64,000 nucleotides of DNA from Streptomyces rishiriensis (GTDB taxonomy: Bacteria; Actinomycetota; Actinomycetes; Streptomycetales; Streptomycetaceae), in the NCBI RefSeq assembly GCF_003112535.1, contig NZ_BEWA01000013.1:248001-312000 (forward strand), read 5' to 3'. A program made the translations under genes and the position numbers. Numbering within the stretch: the first letter of the stretch is position 1; every line of letters starts with the position of its first letter. Of this stretch, positions 45,565 to 53,892 are shown in pieces. The notes under the pieces are model-generated. The model ran no database searches and was not told the DNA's origin. It was given only the letters and a program-made list of their open reading frames with translations.

Positions 45565-46392
45565 ATGTGGACAATGCCGAAGGGCGAAGGTGCCCTCATA
45601 CCCGGGGCCCTGCACGGTACTTGGACACCTGACGGGAAGGCCGCTGCTCGCGTCGGACTCAGGTCCGGATCTCGTGCGAGGGCTGTCGCGCCGTCCGTCG
45701 GCGGTCGGAGTCGGTTCGCGCAGCAGATGGCGTCGATGGCGCGGGATCTGCTGGCGCAGGAATCGGTGAACGCGACGCTCGCGCGGATCACCGCGTCGGC
45801 CACCGAGCTGATCGACGGCTGCGACGCGGCCGGCATCCTCGTCCTGCATGACACGAAGGTGGAGACCCTCGCTCCCACTGACCGGCTGGTCACCGACAGC
45901 GACCTGCTGCAGCAGCAGCTGGGGGAAGGGCCGTGTTTCGACATCGCTCGCCGTGCGCGGGGCGAGCGGATCTTCCGCATCGCCGACCTCACCGGCGAGC
46001 ACCAGCGCCGGCCCGTCTTCGCCCCGCAGGCCCGCGCCCTCGGGGTGGGCAGCATGATGGGCTTCCTGCTGTTCACCGACGACGAGGAACTGGGCGTCGC
46101 GTTGAACCTCTTCTCCCGCGAGCCCGGCGCGTTCACCGAGGCCGGCGAGACGGCCGGCTGGATGCTGGCCTCGCACGCGGCGGTCGCCTTCTCCAGTGCC
46201 CGCGCCCACGCCCAGATGGAGCATGCCGTCGCCACCCGCCACGTGATCGGCGAGGCCATGGGCATCCTCATGGGCAGCCGCCACCTCACCGAAGACGAGG
46301 CGTTCGACGTGCTGCGCCGCTATTCCCAGGAGAGCAACGTCAAGCTCCGCGAGGTCGCCCGTCTCGTCTGTGAACAGGGCAGCCTGTACTGA
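45565..46392 (+). CDS. GAF-ANTAR transcription antitermination regulator
   Basis: 275 residues from ATG 45565; ATG 45727 (MASMARDLLAQESVNATLAR) is the likelier start by domain content, giving 221 residues, but neither has a strong ribosome site. GAF sensor domain about residues 70-190 (ELIDGCDAAGILVLHDTKVE, LLQQQLGEGPCFDIARRARG), then an ANTAR domain (HVIGEAMGILMGSRHLTEDE, AFDVLRRYSQESNVKLREVA). GAF-ANTAR proteins switch RNA reading in response to a ligand or redox cue. The Cys in EGPCFD is conserved in the family. Confidence 0.85.
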   Translation: MWTMPKGEGALIPGALHGTWTPDGKAAARVGLRSGSRARAVAPSVGGRSRFAQQMASMARDLLAQESVNATLARITASATELIDGCDAAGILVLHDTKVETLAPTDRLVTDSDLLQQQLGEGPCFDIARRARGERIFRIADLTGEHQRRPVFAPQARALGVGSMMGFLLFTDDEELGVALNLFSREPGAFTEAGETAGWMLASHAAVAFSSARAHAQMEHAVATRHVIGEAMGILMGSRHLTEDEAFDVLRRYSQESNVKLREVARLVCEQGSLY

Positions 46393-46411
46393 CCTCCACC
46401 CCCGGCGGCTC

Positions 46412-46430
46412 GCCCGGTTCCGTTCCGGGC
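46412..46430. terminator. Hairpin between convergent genes
   Basis: GCCCGG-TTCCGTT-CCGGGC, 6-bp perfect stem, 19 bp past the GAF-ANTAR stop and just before the stop of the convergent small membrane protein. Confidence 0.5.
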
Positions 46431-46443
46431 ATTCGGGAGCCGG

Positions 46444-46614
46444 TCAGCGGGCCGGGCGCCGGGTGGAGCGCCAGATGGAGCGGGTCGCCAGGTAGAGCAG
46501 ATCGACGATCAGAAGCAGGACGCCGATGGACGTCAGGTAAAGCATGCCGTCGACGGCCGCGCCTACGGCGACCAGCGCGATTCCGGCGATGAGCAGGGTC
46601 ACGAAGAGGAGCAT
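46444..46614 (-). CDS. 56-residue membrane protein
   Basis: ATG at 46614 with a perfect AGGAGG ribosome site. Sequence is two hydrophobic helices (MLLFVTLLIAGIALVAVGAA, MLYLTSIGVLLLIVDLLYLA) with a basic end (TRSIWRSTRRPAR). Too short for most gene finders, but start signal and composition are convincing. Function unknown. Confidence 0.65.
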   Translation of the reverse strand: MLLFVTLLIAGIALVAVGAAVDGMLYLTSIGVLLLIVDLLYLATRSIWRSTRRPAR

Positions 46615-46768
46615 GACGGCCTCCTGGAAGGGAACCGTGCGAGATCTGCGTGGTCTCCCGGCACGACACGCTGTGCGGCAGGATCAGCGCGAACTCGCCG
46701 CGGGCCGGCGCCTTCGCGCACCCCGCCGGCGAAACGAGTGCGCCGGGCAGCGTGCTGTCGGTTCGATC

Positions 46769-48064
46769 CTAGGCGGTGCGTTCGGCGCGGTGGCGGGCTT
46801 CCCGGAGTCGCACCTTCGAGGGAAGGCGGTCCAGGCCGGCCGAGTCTCGTGCGTGGGCGAGCGTCTCCCAACTCAGTCGCCCAAGAGTCGGCGCCGGATC
46901 GGCGTGAGGCTCCAACAGCAGCCGCACGCGTGCGGCCGGAGCGGTACGTCGGCCCGTCAGGCGGACATGAGCCCGCGAGACCCCCTCCAGAGCTTGTGCC
47001 TCTTCCTCGATGACCCTCTCCAGCGTGCGGCCGTCGAGTCGGGCAGGCGCGCCGTTTTCGCTGTCGACGAGGACATGGTCCAGGCGGTGTCTGCGTTGCG
47101 CGAGGAGCCACCACAGCAGCAGGCCCAGCAGCACGGCCAGCACCGCGATCACGGTCGGCCACCACCAGTCCTCTTCCCGCCACCGGGTGCGTCCCCAGGC
47201 GCCCAGCACCACGTCGTCCGGCCCGCGGAAGGGCCACCAGCCCGGCACGTCGAAATTCCAGTGGCGCTGCAGGTCCAGTGCGCCCAGCAGCACGCCGCCG
47301 CCCAGGGCGAAGAGTCCGAGGCCCAGAAGCCCGAGCAGCACCCGGTTCACCGTCTTGAGCATCAGGATCACCTCAGCCCTTCTTGGGGCGCCGGACGCGC
47401 ACGGCCAGTGTGGCTGCCGGGCCAGGCCCAGGGACGCCACGGCTTCGCCCAGTTCGGCGTCCAGGTCCGCGCGGACCTCCTCGAGACCGCGGAAATGCGC
47501 CCGGGCCCGGGCCTTCACCTTCCGGCGGCCGACAGCGACCTGTGCCGACTGGACACCGGGCACCTGCATGGCCCGGTCGCGCAGAACCAGGGCGGCCGCG
47601 CGGCGGTCGAGCCCGGCTCGGACGTCCTCCGTCCCAGGAATGCCGGTGGGCCGCAGCATGGGCAGCAGCCGACGCAGTCCCGGCGTCACCGCCAGGAGGA
47701 AGAGCCACAGGCCGAGGACCATCGCCGCCGCGGCCCCGACGATCATCCAGACGTCGTCCAGGGGCCGTGTGGCCAGTTCCTCGGCGAGCCGCCGCCGCCA
47801 TCCCATCGCGGCGCGGCCCGCCCGCACCGCGACCACGTCGTACAGGAGAAGTCCGACGGCCGCGGCGGACAGCAGGGCTGCCAGGGCCGCGGGAATCCGC
47901 CGCGACGACCAGAAGCGGTGCGCCGACCGGCCCGATCCGTCGATCGCCTTCGTCGCGCCCTCGGCCGCCCCGGGAGTGCCGTCGGCGGCCGGAGCCGCCG
48001 TCTGTCCCGGACCGGAGGAGAGGTCGCCGCCGCCGACCGGCTGCCGCGAGGTGTTCGCGCTCAT
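46769..48064 (-). pseudogene. DUF6286 and AmaP-like genes fused by a frameshift
   Basis: One frame of 431 residues joins two proteins that are normally separate. Residues 1-220 form a DUF6286-type protein: two membrane helices (LAALLSAAAVGLLLYDVVAV, MIVGAAAAMVLGLWLFLLAV) then an exported domain (ALVLRDRAMQVPGVQSAQVA). From ATG 47362 comes an AmaP-like protein, 197 residues (MLKTVNRVLLGLLGLGLFAL, two helices, then LERVIEEEAQALEGVSRAHV). Just before the junction the correct reading changes frame: the other frame ends naturally in LAVRVRRPKKG and a stop at 47373. A one-base indel near 47420 explains the fusion. Such genes sit beside Asp23 proteins and may tether them to the membrane. Confidence 0.65.
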
Positions 48065-48756
48065 CTCACCCTCTCCCGGTCCGTGTGTCGCGTATGAGCC
48101 GAGTGCAGGCGCTCGACCGATACCGCGAGGTCGGACACCTCCATGCCGGCCCAGCCCCTGATCCGTTCGGTGACCTCCCGGCGCACCGCGGCGCACTGCT
48201 CGCCGATGTCGGACGGGTAACCGAGCTCGACGGTGATGTGCAGCCGTGCCTCGCCGAGCACCGCCCGCGGTCCGGCGGCGGACTCGGCCTCCCGTCCCGC
48301 GCCGGTCCGTTCCGGCGCCCGCCGTACGGAAGTGCTCACGTGCGGCGGCCGGCGGCCGGGGGGTACGTGGCCGGCCGAGTCGGCGAACCGGCTCAGCGCC
48401 TCGCGCGCCACCCGGGCGGCGATCTTCGCGACGACCCGGTCGGTCACGGCGGTCGCCCCGCGCTCCTCGCGGGGGACGACCGGGCGCTCATCGGCTTCTC
48501 CGCTCACCGCCGCCAGTCTCCCCGAGACTGTCGCCGGTCGTCGCGGATCCCGGTCCTGCCGGTCCCGGCGGCGGACGAAGTCGCCCGGCTCGAGATCACC
48601 TTCAGTGAACCGCCCGATGACGAGACCGACGAGGCCCAGCACCAGCACCAGCACCAGCACCAGCACCAGCACCAGCAGGAAAGCCCAGAAGTCACCGAAA
48701 TACGCGGCGAAACCCAGCGCCATTCCGGCCATCAAGCCCACCACGGCCCTGCTCAT
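48061..48756 (-). CDS. Membrane-anchored Asp23/Gls24-type envelope stress protein
   Basis: 231 residues, ATG at 48756 behind GGAG. The N-terminal ~65 residues are a small membrane protein (MSRAVVGLMAGMALGFAAYF, a Leu/Val run, then GRFTEGDLEPGDFVRRRDRQ). From about residue 105 it is an Asp23 family domain (VTDRVVAKIAARVAREALSR, GEARLHITVELGYPSDIGEQ, EVTERIRGWAGMEVSDLAVS). In related clusters these are usually two proteins, so this may be a second fusion. Asp23 proteins gather at the membrane in envelope stress. Its stop overlaps the next start by 4 bp. Confidence 0.7.
   Translation of the reverse strand: MSRAVVGLMAGMALGFAAYFGDFWAFLLVLVLVLVLVLVLGLVGLVIGRFTEGDLEPGDFVRRRDRQDRDPRRPATVSGRLAAVSGEADERPVVPREERGATAVTDRVVAKIAARVAREALSRFADSAGHVPPGRRPPHVSTSVRRAPERTGAGREAESAAGPRAVLGEARLHITVELGYPSDIGEQCAAVRREVTERIRGWAGMEVSDLAVSVERLHSAHTRHTDRERVR
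48637..48677. repeat. Hexanucleotide microsatellite in a membrane helix
   Basis: Six perfect copies of CAGCAC plus five bases. On the minus strand this is (GTGCTG)6, encoding alternating Val-Leu within the membrane helix of the Asp23-type protein. Copy changes alter helix length by two residues without a frameshift. Confidence 0.9.
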
Positions 48757-48769
48757 TTCGCGCTCCTTC

Positions 48770-49266
48770 ACTCGGCGCTGGCCAACCGCTCGCTCAAACA
48801 CCGAACGCTCGACGGCGCCCTGCTGTTCTCGCACTTCGCGGTCTACCTGGCCCTCCTGCTCTGGCTGCTGCCGCCCGGCATGGCGATCGCGTTCATCGCC
48901 GTCCACCAGGGCCTGTTCGGCGTCTACCTCGGCTCCCTCTTCGCTCCGAACCACAAGGGCATGCCGATCCTGACGGGCGACGACCGCCCGGACTTCCTCC
49001 GCCGCCAGGTGCTCACCTCACGCAACGTGCGCGGCGGCTGGTTCACGGACATCGCACTGGGCGGGCTGAACCACCAGATCGAGCACCACCTGTTCCCCAG
49101 CATGCCCAGCCCCAACCTGCGCAAGGCCCGGACCGTCGTCCGCCGCTACTGCGAGGAACTGGGCGTGGACTACGTCGAGACCGGGCTGATCACCTCCTAC
49201 CGGCAGGCCCTCACCAGCCTCCATCAGGCGGGTGCACCGCTCAGGCACCCCGGCGTCTCCGCGTAG
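48770..49266 (+). pseudogene. 3' fragment of a fatty acid desaturase
   Basis: The last ~160 residues of a membrane desaturase: two hydrophobic helices (LLFSHFAVYLALLLWLLPPG), the segment LGSLFAPNHKGMPILTGDD and the third histidine box LNHQIEHHLFPSMP. The first two His boxes and the start are absent; the coding character begins abruptly 14 bp from the start of the Asp23-type gene, so the 5' half was removed by a rearrangement. Not functional as it stands. Confidence 0.8.
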
Positions 49267-49314
49267 GTCCTGTCCGGCGGATCATGTCCGGAGCCGTAAC
49301 CGGACGGCCGCCCA

Positions 49315-49474
49315 TCACTCGCCCCGTGCCGGATCCGTGCCTGAAGGCTCGCCCGGCGCTCGCTTCGCTGCGGCGCCCCGCGCCTTCCGCACGGTGGCGT
49401 CGAGGCCGGCCGCGACTTCCTGCTGTCGCTCGTCGTCGGAGCGCCGGTGAATCAGCGCGGCCTTCCCGGGAGGC
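49315..49474 (-). pseudogene. 3' remnant of a tyrosine integrase (copy 1)
   Basis: About 50 codons matching the C-terminus of the integrase remnant at 60639: KAALIHRRSDDERQQEVAAG here versus KAALIYQHSDDDRQQEVAAG there, followed by LDATVRKARGAAAKRAPGEP. The catalytic Tyr is replaced by His. It merges with the end of the HTTM-type gene, which suggests a recombination join. Confidence 0.75.
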
Positions 49475-50591
49475 CGACCCGGTGCTTCGTGCCGGATGTG
49501 CCGCCCGGTCCGCCTTGCGCAGGCACGGCTTGGGGGCTTACTGCCTGTCCGGAGACCGGGCGTCCCCTGTCCGGCCGCCGCACCACGCGTCGGCAGAGGT
49601 GAGGCAGGAAGGCGTAGAAGCGGTCGGGAAGGAACACGGCGTCCGCGACGATCATCGCGCCGGAGAAGAGAGGCAGCCCCATCAGCACGGCGATGCCGAT
49701 GTGCATGCCCAACAGCATGGCGAGGACGGGATATTTGAGCCTGCCGAAGAGCACGAACGGGAAGGCCACCTGCAAGAGCACGGTCAGGTAGCCGGCGACG
49801 GCTACCACGAGCGTGTGCTCGTCCACGAAGTGGGAGAGGGCGGGCCAAGGCCGGAAGAGTTCGAGGTTCAGGACGTAGTGCAACGCGGTTCCGCCGCCCC
49901 ACAAAGCGCCCTGGACCTTGTACAGGCCGGCTGAACCATAGAGAAAGCAGACCTGTGCCGCGATCAGGAACATGCCGCAGTTGTGCACCACGGTGGTCAA
50001 CGTGGTGCGGGCGTCGTGGAGTTCCCGCGCGAAGCGGCTCCTCGCCGAGGCCGGCGCGACGGCCGCACGCATGGTCCTCAGCCTTTCTCTGCGCGCATCC
50101 AGGGACCAGCGCCGGCCGCACGCGGTGAGGACGAGGTAGAGGGACATCAGCAGCACCAGGTTGTCACCCCCGTCCGTCATGAAGATCGCCCGGCTGTGGA
50201 ACGAGATCACCACGACGGCGAAGAGGACCGACAGGACACGGGTACGCCAGCCCAGCAGGAACAGTCCGGACGCGACCAGCGCCAGCACATAGCAGAGCTC
50301 GAAGTAGACGTGACTGTCGGACAGGACCAGAACGCTGAACCAGCCCGTCTGCTCGAAGAGCTGCTGTGCCAGGGCGGGCGTCCATGGAGAGCCGGGGCCC
50401 CAGATCTCGTCACGGTGCGGGAACTCGCGCAGCAGAAAGACCAGATAGAGCAGTCCGTAGCCGATGCGCAGCACCGACGCCCCGTACAGGGACAGCGGGT
50501 GGCCGGTCAGCAGGTCCCACACGGCCGTGACCCGGTCGGCGAGCCACCGGACGGCGCCGGCGGACGCGGTCATCTGCGCCTCATTTTCCAT
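49452..50591 (-). CDS. HTTM-domain membrane protein (gamma-carboxylase-like)
   Basis: 379 residues, ATG at 50591. Eight or more membrane helices; recognisable HTTM stretches are ASVLRIGYGLLYLVFLLREF, WGPGSPWTPALAQQLFEQTG, VFLYGSAGLYKVQGALWGGG-like segment near 215 and ALHYVLNLELFRPWPALSHF. The family is related to vitamin-K-dependent gamma-carboxylases, but activity is unproven in bacteria. The C-terminal ~35 residues (SGQAVSPQAVPAQGGPGG...) run into the integrase remnant and may be acquired. It overlaps the upstream DUF5819 gene by 11 bp, a pairing seen in other streptomycetes. Confidence 0.8.
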   Translation of the reverse strand: MENEAQMTASAGAVRWLADRVTAVWDLLTGHPLSLYGASVLRIGYGLLYLVFLLREFPHRDEIWGPGSPWTPALAQQLFEQTGWFSVLVLSDSHVYFELCYVLALVASGLFLLGWRTRVLSVLFAVVVISFHSRAIFMTDGGDNLVLLMSLYLVLTACGRRWSLDARRERLRTMRAAVAPASARSRFARELHDARTTLTTVVHNCGMFLIAAQVCFLYGSAGLYKVQGALWGGGTALHYVLNLELFRPWPALSHFVDEHTLVVAVAGYLTVLLQVAFPFVLFGRLKYPVLAMLLGMHIGIAVLMGLPLFSGAMIVADAVFLPDRFYAFLPHLCRRVVRRPDRGRPVSGQAVSPQAVPAQGGPGGTSGTKHRVGLPGRPR

Positions 50592-51297
50592 GGCGGGTCA
50601 CCTTCCACCAGGGCAGGAGCCGGTTCTCCACCGGCGTCGGCGGGTGATTGCCGACGGCCGGTCCGGGCACCGGGATCGGCAGCGTGACGACGCGGAGCTG
50701 AATGAAGTCGAAGACGCCGCCCTGGCGTGCGGCGGCCCGGTCCGCGGCGATGTTGCTCAAGTACTTCTGCATCATCAGGGCGCGCTCCGTGCGTGCCTTG
50801 TCGTCTCCTCCGTGCGAGTCGACGTAGCCGGCCCAGGCACGGCGCAGCATGTTCTGCGCGGTGTGGCTGGGGAAAGGGTGATGCTCGACCGCTGAACGGT
50901 CCGCGGTGGTGAGGTCGAACCAGGGACTCACGCGGACCGATCCGTCGGAGCCGGTGTGCGCGGTTCTCGCCAGAATCCGTCGGTTGACGGATTCGGGGTC
51001 CGGAGCGAAAAGCCGCCAATTCTGTTCGAAGAACGGATACACCCACGCGTTGACCAGCGGGCTGTAGCGTTTGGAGACGGTGTTGGTCGGCGCCACGTGA
51101 AGGAACACCAGAATCACGTGGACGACACTCGCCGCCAGACACAGAGCCACGGCGGTGTACAGCCCTGCTTTCAGTGCACGGGCGCTTCTCGGCTGCCCGG
51201 GGGGCACGGCCCTGGCGTCAGGACATTCCCGCGTGGCCGGACCGGAGTCGGACTGCTCGATTTCCTCCACGCCCGCTGAGTCGATTCCGCTCGACAC
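50581..51297 (-). CDS. DUF5819-type membrane protein
   Basis: 238 residues from GTG at 51297. One membrane helix near residue 45-65 (LYTAVALCLAASVVHVILVF), then an exported domain (NAWVYPFFEQNWRLFAPDPE, FDFIQLRVVTLPIPVPGP). The WRLFAPDP stretch is typical of DUF5819, found next to HTTM genes. The two probably act together at the membrane; no reaction is known. Confidence 0.75.
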   Translation of the reverse strand: MSSGIDSAGVEEIEQSDSGPATRECPDARAVPPGQPRSARALKAGLYTAVALCLAASVVHVILVFLHVAPTNTVSKRYSPLVNAWVYPFFEQNWRLFAPDPESVNRRILARTAHTGSDGSVRVSPWFDLTTADRSAVEHHPFPSHTAQNMLRRAWAGYVDSHGGDDKARTERALMMQKYLSNIAADRAAARQGGVFDFIQLRVVTLPIPVPGPAVGNHPPTPVENRLLPWWKVTRHGK

Positions 51298-51354
51298 CGC
51301 CCACCTGTCTTTCTCTATCAGCTGCTCGCGCCCGGCTTCTCGCTGACTGCCACC

Positions 51355-51398
51355 GACGGCGCGCGGCGGACTCGATGAGAATTCCGCCGCGCGCCGTC
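51355..51398 (-). terminator. Strong terminator after the ice-binding-like gene
   Basis: Perfect 16-bp stem GACGGCGCGCGGCGGA and its complement, 12-nt loop, about 35 bp past the stop of the DUF3494 gene and 58 bp before the start of the DUF5819 gene. Confidence 0.8.
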
Positions 51399-51430
51399 AT
51401 CCGGTGAGCGGACCGACCGCGGTGCGCTGC

Positions 51431-52750
51431 CTAGCCCTCGTAGCTCTCGTGGCCCTTGGAGTGGTCGTCGCCCTCGTAGCCCTTGGGCGCACTGTCGTAG
51501 CCGTAGTTCTCGTCGGGCTGCTTGCCGTGGTCGTCCTGACCCTGGTCGTACTTGCCGTGCTCGTCCTGACCGTGGTCGTACTTGCCGTGCTCGTCCTGAC
51601 CGTGGTCGTACTTGCCGTGCTCGTCCTGACCGTGGTCGTACTTGCCGTGGTGGGGCCCGCCGGGCTTGCCCTCGTGGTCGGGTCCGCCCGGCGCATGGTC
51701 GTGCCCGCCGGCGCCGTGGCCGCCAGTGGTGTTCCCGGCGGTGTTCCCCGCGGTGTTGCCGGTGTTTCCGGCAGTGTTGCCCGCGGTGTTCCCGGAGGTG
51801 TTGCCGGCGACGTTGCCCGAGGTGCCGCCGGTCCCGGCGATCGGTCCGCCCAGGAGGCCGCCGCTGACGAGACCGCCGCTGACGAGGCCGCCGCCGAGGA
51901 GCCCCCCGCTGGTGGTCGTTCCTGCGGTGGTTCCGGTCGTGGTGCCGGTGGTCGTTCCCGCGGTGGTGCCGGTGGTCGTCCCCGTCGTCGTTCCACCGGT
52001 GGTGGAAGTCGCGCACCCGCCGAGGAAGATACGGTTGTTGTCGAGCGTCACGGAGCCGTTACGGGCCAGCGCCCGCCCCTCGATGTTCGTTCCCGTCGTG
52101 ACGCTGATCGAGGTCAGAGCCATGATGGTGCCCACGAAGGTGGACGTGGTACCGAGGGTGGCGGAACTCCCGATCTGCCAGAACACGTTGCACGCCGAGG
52201 CCCCGTTGGTGAGGAGCACTCGGCTGGAGGTCGCCGTCGTCAGGGCTTCGGGAATCTGGAACACCCAGACGGCGTTCGGGTTGCCCCCGGCGTCCAGGAT
52301 CAGGTCACCGGTGAGTCCGACGCCGGAGACGGCGGTGTGGACGCCCGGAAGCAGTGTCTGGCCGTTGCCGATCCCCGCTGCGAGTGCGAAGTCCGTGGCC
52401 TGGCCGGCCGCGTTGTTGTACGCCGTGACCAGGTCGGACTTGGCCTGAAGCGCGACAGCGTCCGCGGCGTGCACGGCACCGAGTACCTGGCCGGGCGGGA
52501 ATCCGGTGATGGACGGATTCGGGTGCGTTCCAAGGTCGTGGCTGATCAGCGAAGGGCCGGTGTTGGTGACTCCCTGCCCCGCCAGAACGGAGAAACTCGC
52601 GGCCGTGGCCAGCGGCACCGGCGTGGCGATTGCCAGTGCCTGAATTGGCGTCAGGGCGACCAGCACGACGGCAATGGTCGCGGCGAGGGCGGCAGCCAGC
52701 GCGCCGGACAAAGAGCGGCGGTCAGCCGCCTGAGGGATCTTCAGCTTCAT
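51431..52750 (-). CDS. Secreted DUF3494 (ice-binding-like) protein with repeat tail
   Basis: 439 residues, ATG at 52750. Signal peptide (AALAATIAVVLVALTPIQALA region). Residues ~38-240 are a DUF3494 ice-binding/adhesin-type beta-solenoid (AASFSVLAGQGVTNTGPSLI, GQTLLPGVHTAVSGVGLTGD, NPNAVWVFQIPEALTTATSS, FVGTIMALTSISVTTGTNIE, SVTLDNNRIFLGGC). The tail has three low-complexity zones: TTTGTTTGT, SGNTAGNTAG, and four copies of KYDHGQDEHG. DUF3494 proteins bind ice or act as surface adhesins. The His/Asp repeats could bind metal. Expression is likely separate, as AT-rich upstream DNA and a strong terminator flank it. Confidence 0.85.
   Translation of the reverse strand: MKLKIPQAADRRSLSGALAAALAATIAVVLVALTPIQALAIATPVPLATAASFSVLAGQGVTNTGPSLISHDLGTHPNPSITGFPPGQVLGAVHAADAVALQAKSDLVTAYNNAAGQATDFALAAGIGNGQTLLPGVHTAVSGVGLTGDLILDAGGNPNAVWVFQIPEALTTATSSRVLLTNGASACNVFWQIGSSATLGTTSTFVGTIMALTSISVTTGTNIEGRALARNGSVTLDNNRIFLGGCATSTTGGTTTGTTTGTTAGTTTGTTTGTTAGTTTSGGLLGGGLVSGGLVSGGLLGGPIAGTGGTSGNVAGNTSGNTAGNTAGNTGNTAGNTAGNTTGGHGAGGHDHAPGGPDHEGKPGGPHHGKYDHGQDEHGKYDHGQDEHGKYDHGQDEHGKYDQGQDDHGKQPDENYGYDSAPKGYEGDDHSKGHESYEG
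51521..51650. repeat. 30-bp tandem repeats in the ice-binding-like gene
   Basis: Four copies of a 30-bp unit (first copy with two changes, the rest exact) and ten bases of a fifth. In frame they encode KYDHGQDEHG. Near-identity at DNA level points to recent expansion. Confidence 0.9.
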
Positions 52751-52838
52751 CAAGGGGCCATTTCCTGTGGGGGCCGTGGCATGCCGGGCCCTACCGATCG
52801 CCCGGAAGCCTTGTCGCTGTCGCCGCATATTACGCAGC

Positions 52839-52876
52839 AATATCCCTACGCCAGCATATGCAGGGCAGGGGATATT
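52839..52876 (-). promoter_or_regulatory. AT-rich upstream region with inverted repeat
   Basis: AATATCCC (52839-52846) and GGGATATT (52869-52876), 22 bp apart, in an unusually AT-rich stretch about 90-125 bp before the ATG of the ice-binding-like gene. A second pair, ATATT/AATAT, overlaps at 52828-52843. Likely control sites of this gene. The rest of 52877-52922 is also AT-rich. Confidence 0.4.
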
Positions 52877-53259
52877 CGCCGCTCATTCAAACAGCGCACA
52901 GCGCTGCGTAAATAATTTAAATTCACCATTCCGACTTTGCGGCAGGTTCTCGAATGGGCGACGCCCCGGGAACTGAACGCCCCCGCCAGACGTCGCACAG
53001 GCGGTGTTCGTCAGCCTGGCCGCGGGATGCGGTTTTTGCGGGCGAATCGGTCCGGGTGGGCGACTGTATGCGGCCGAGCCCGGGCAAGAGCACCAGGGCT
53101 CGGAGCGTCACGGGCTCCGACGACCGGAGAAGCTGCGGGTCCGACGGCCGAACCAGCCTGACGTCCTGCCGGCCCCACGACAGGAAGGCGTGGCAGACCG
53201 CCGAGTCGGCTTGTTCCACCGACATCGCCCCGAGCGAGGCGTGATGGTCGGCGAGCAGG

Positions 53260-53510
53260 CGATGCTGAAGGCGGCGGGCGAGGTCCTTGTCGTCCGTGTG
53301 CGGGTGAACCAGGTTCTCGACCTCGACGCCGTCACCTCCTGCGCCGCCGGCGGCCTCAACGCCTTCCTCATCGCATCCCGTCTTGCCACAGAGCCGGCAC
53401 GTCGATACCGAGTTCGCCGTCGCACAGGCACTCGGCGAGCGCGTCGCACACCAGCGGCGCGTGGCCAGGTCGATCTCTCCCGCGAGGGTGAGGCCGCCGG
53501 CGCCGGAGTG
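53260..53510. pseudogene. Broken STAS-domain gene with opposing halves
   Basis: On the minus strand (53396-53510) the first half of a STAS domain can be read with one frameshift: LTLAGEIDLAT then RPLVCDALAECLCDGELGID. On the plus strand (53260-53388) the second half reads VLDLDAVTSCAAGGLNAFLI with its C-terminal end facing the first half. A single domain cut in two and partly inverted would give this pattern. 52923-53259 shows nothing further that I can support. Confidence 0.5.
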
Positions 53511-53544
53511 CGCGGTCCGATGCGCTCCCAGCCGGGCAGTACAC

Positions 53545-53875
53545 GCGTCCTGCCCGGCCGGGGTGACGCCGGTGGCGGCGCGAATCCGTTCGGCCGAGGC
53601 GTCGTTGCCGTCCCGTACGGCCATGGCCGTCGCGGCGCGAGCGAGCGCAGGAGCCGTCTGCGGAGGACCACCAGGAACAGGAAGCGGTCCTGGTCGCCCC
53701 AGGCGACGATCATGGTGTCGTCGCCGACGGTCGACCAGTCGACGCGGACGGTGTGTCCCTCGACGACCACGTGACCCGGCCGCTCGTCCCAGGCGCCCGC
53801 GTCGAGGCCGACACGGGCAAGGACCCAGCCGGGCTGTTCAATGCGGCGAGCAGCCCGGACAGTTGACGGTCGAAG
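53545..53875 (-). pseudogene. Remnant of a DUF5994-type gene
   Basis: A piece of a DUF5994 protein: EQPGWVLARVGLDAGAWDER, then HTVRVDWSTVGDDTMIVAWG and FLFLVV, after which the frame shifts to AMAVRDGNDASAERIRAATG. The N-terminus is missing and one frameshift is needed. An intact relative lies nearby at 54182-54817. Confidence 0.6.
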
Positions 53876-53892
53876 TCGCGTGACCGCGGCCG

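Noticed and set aside
51521..51650. CRISPR-like array of 30-bp repeats
   Set aside because: The repeats are head-to-tail with no spacers and encode a decapeptide repeat in frame.
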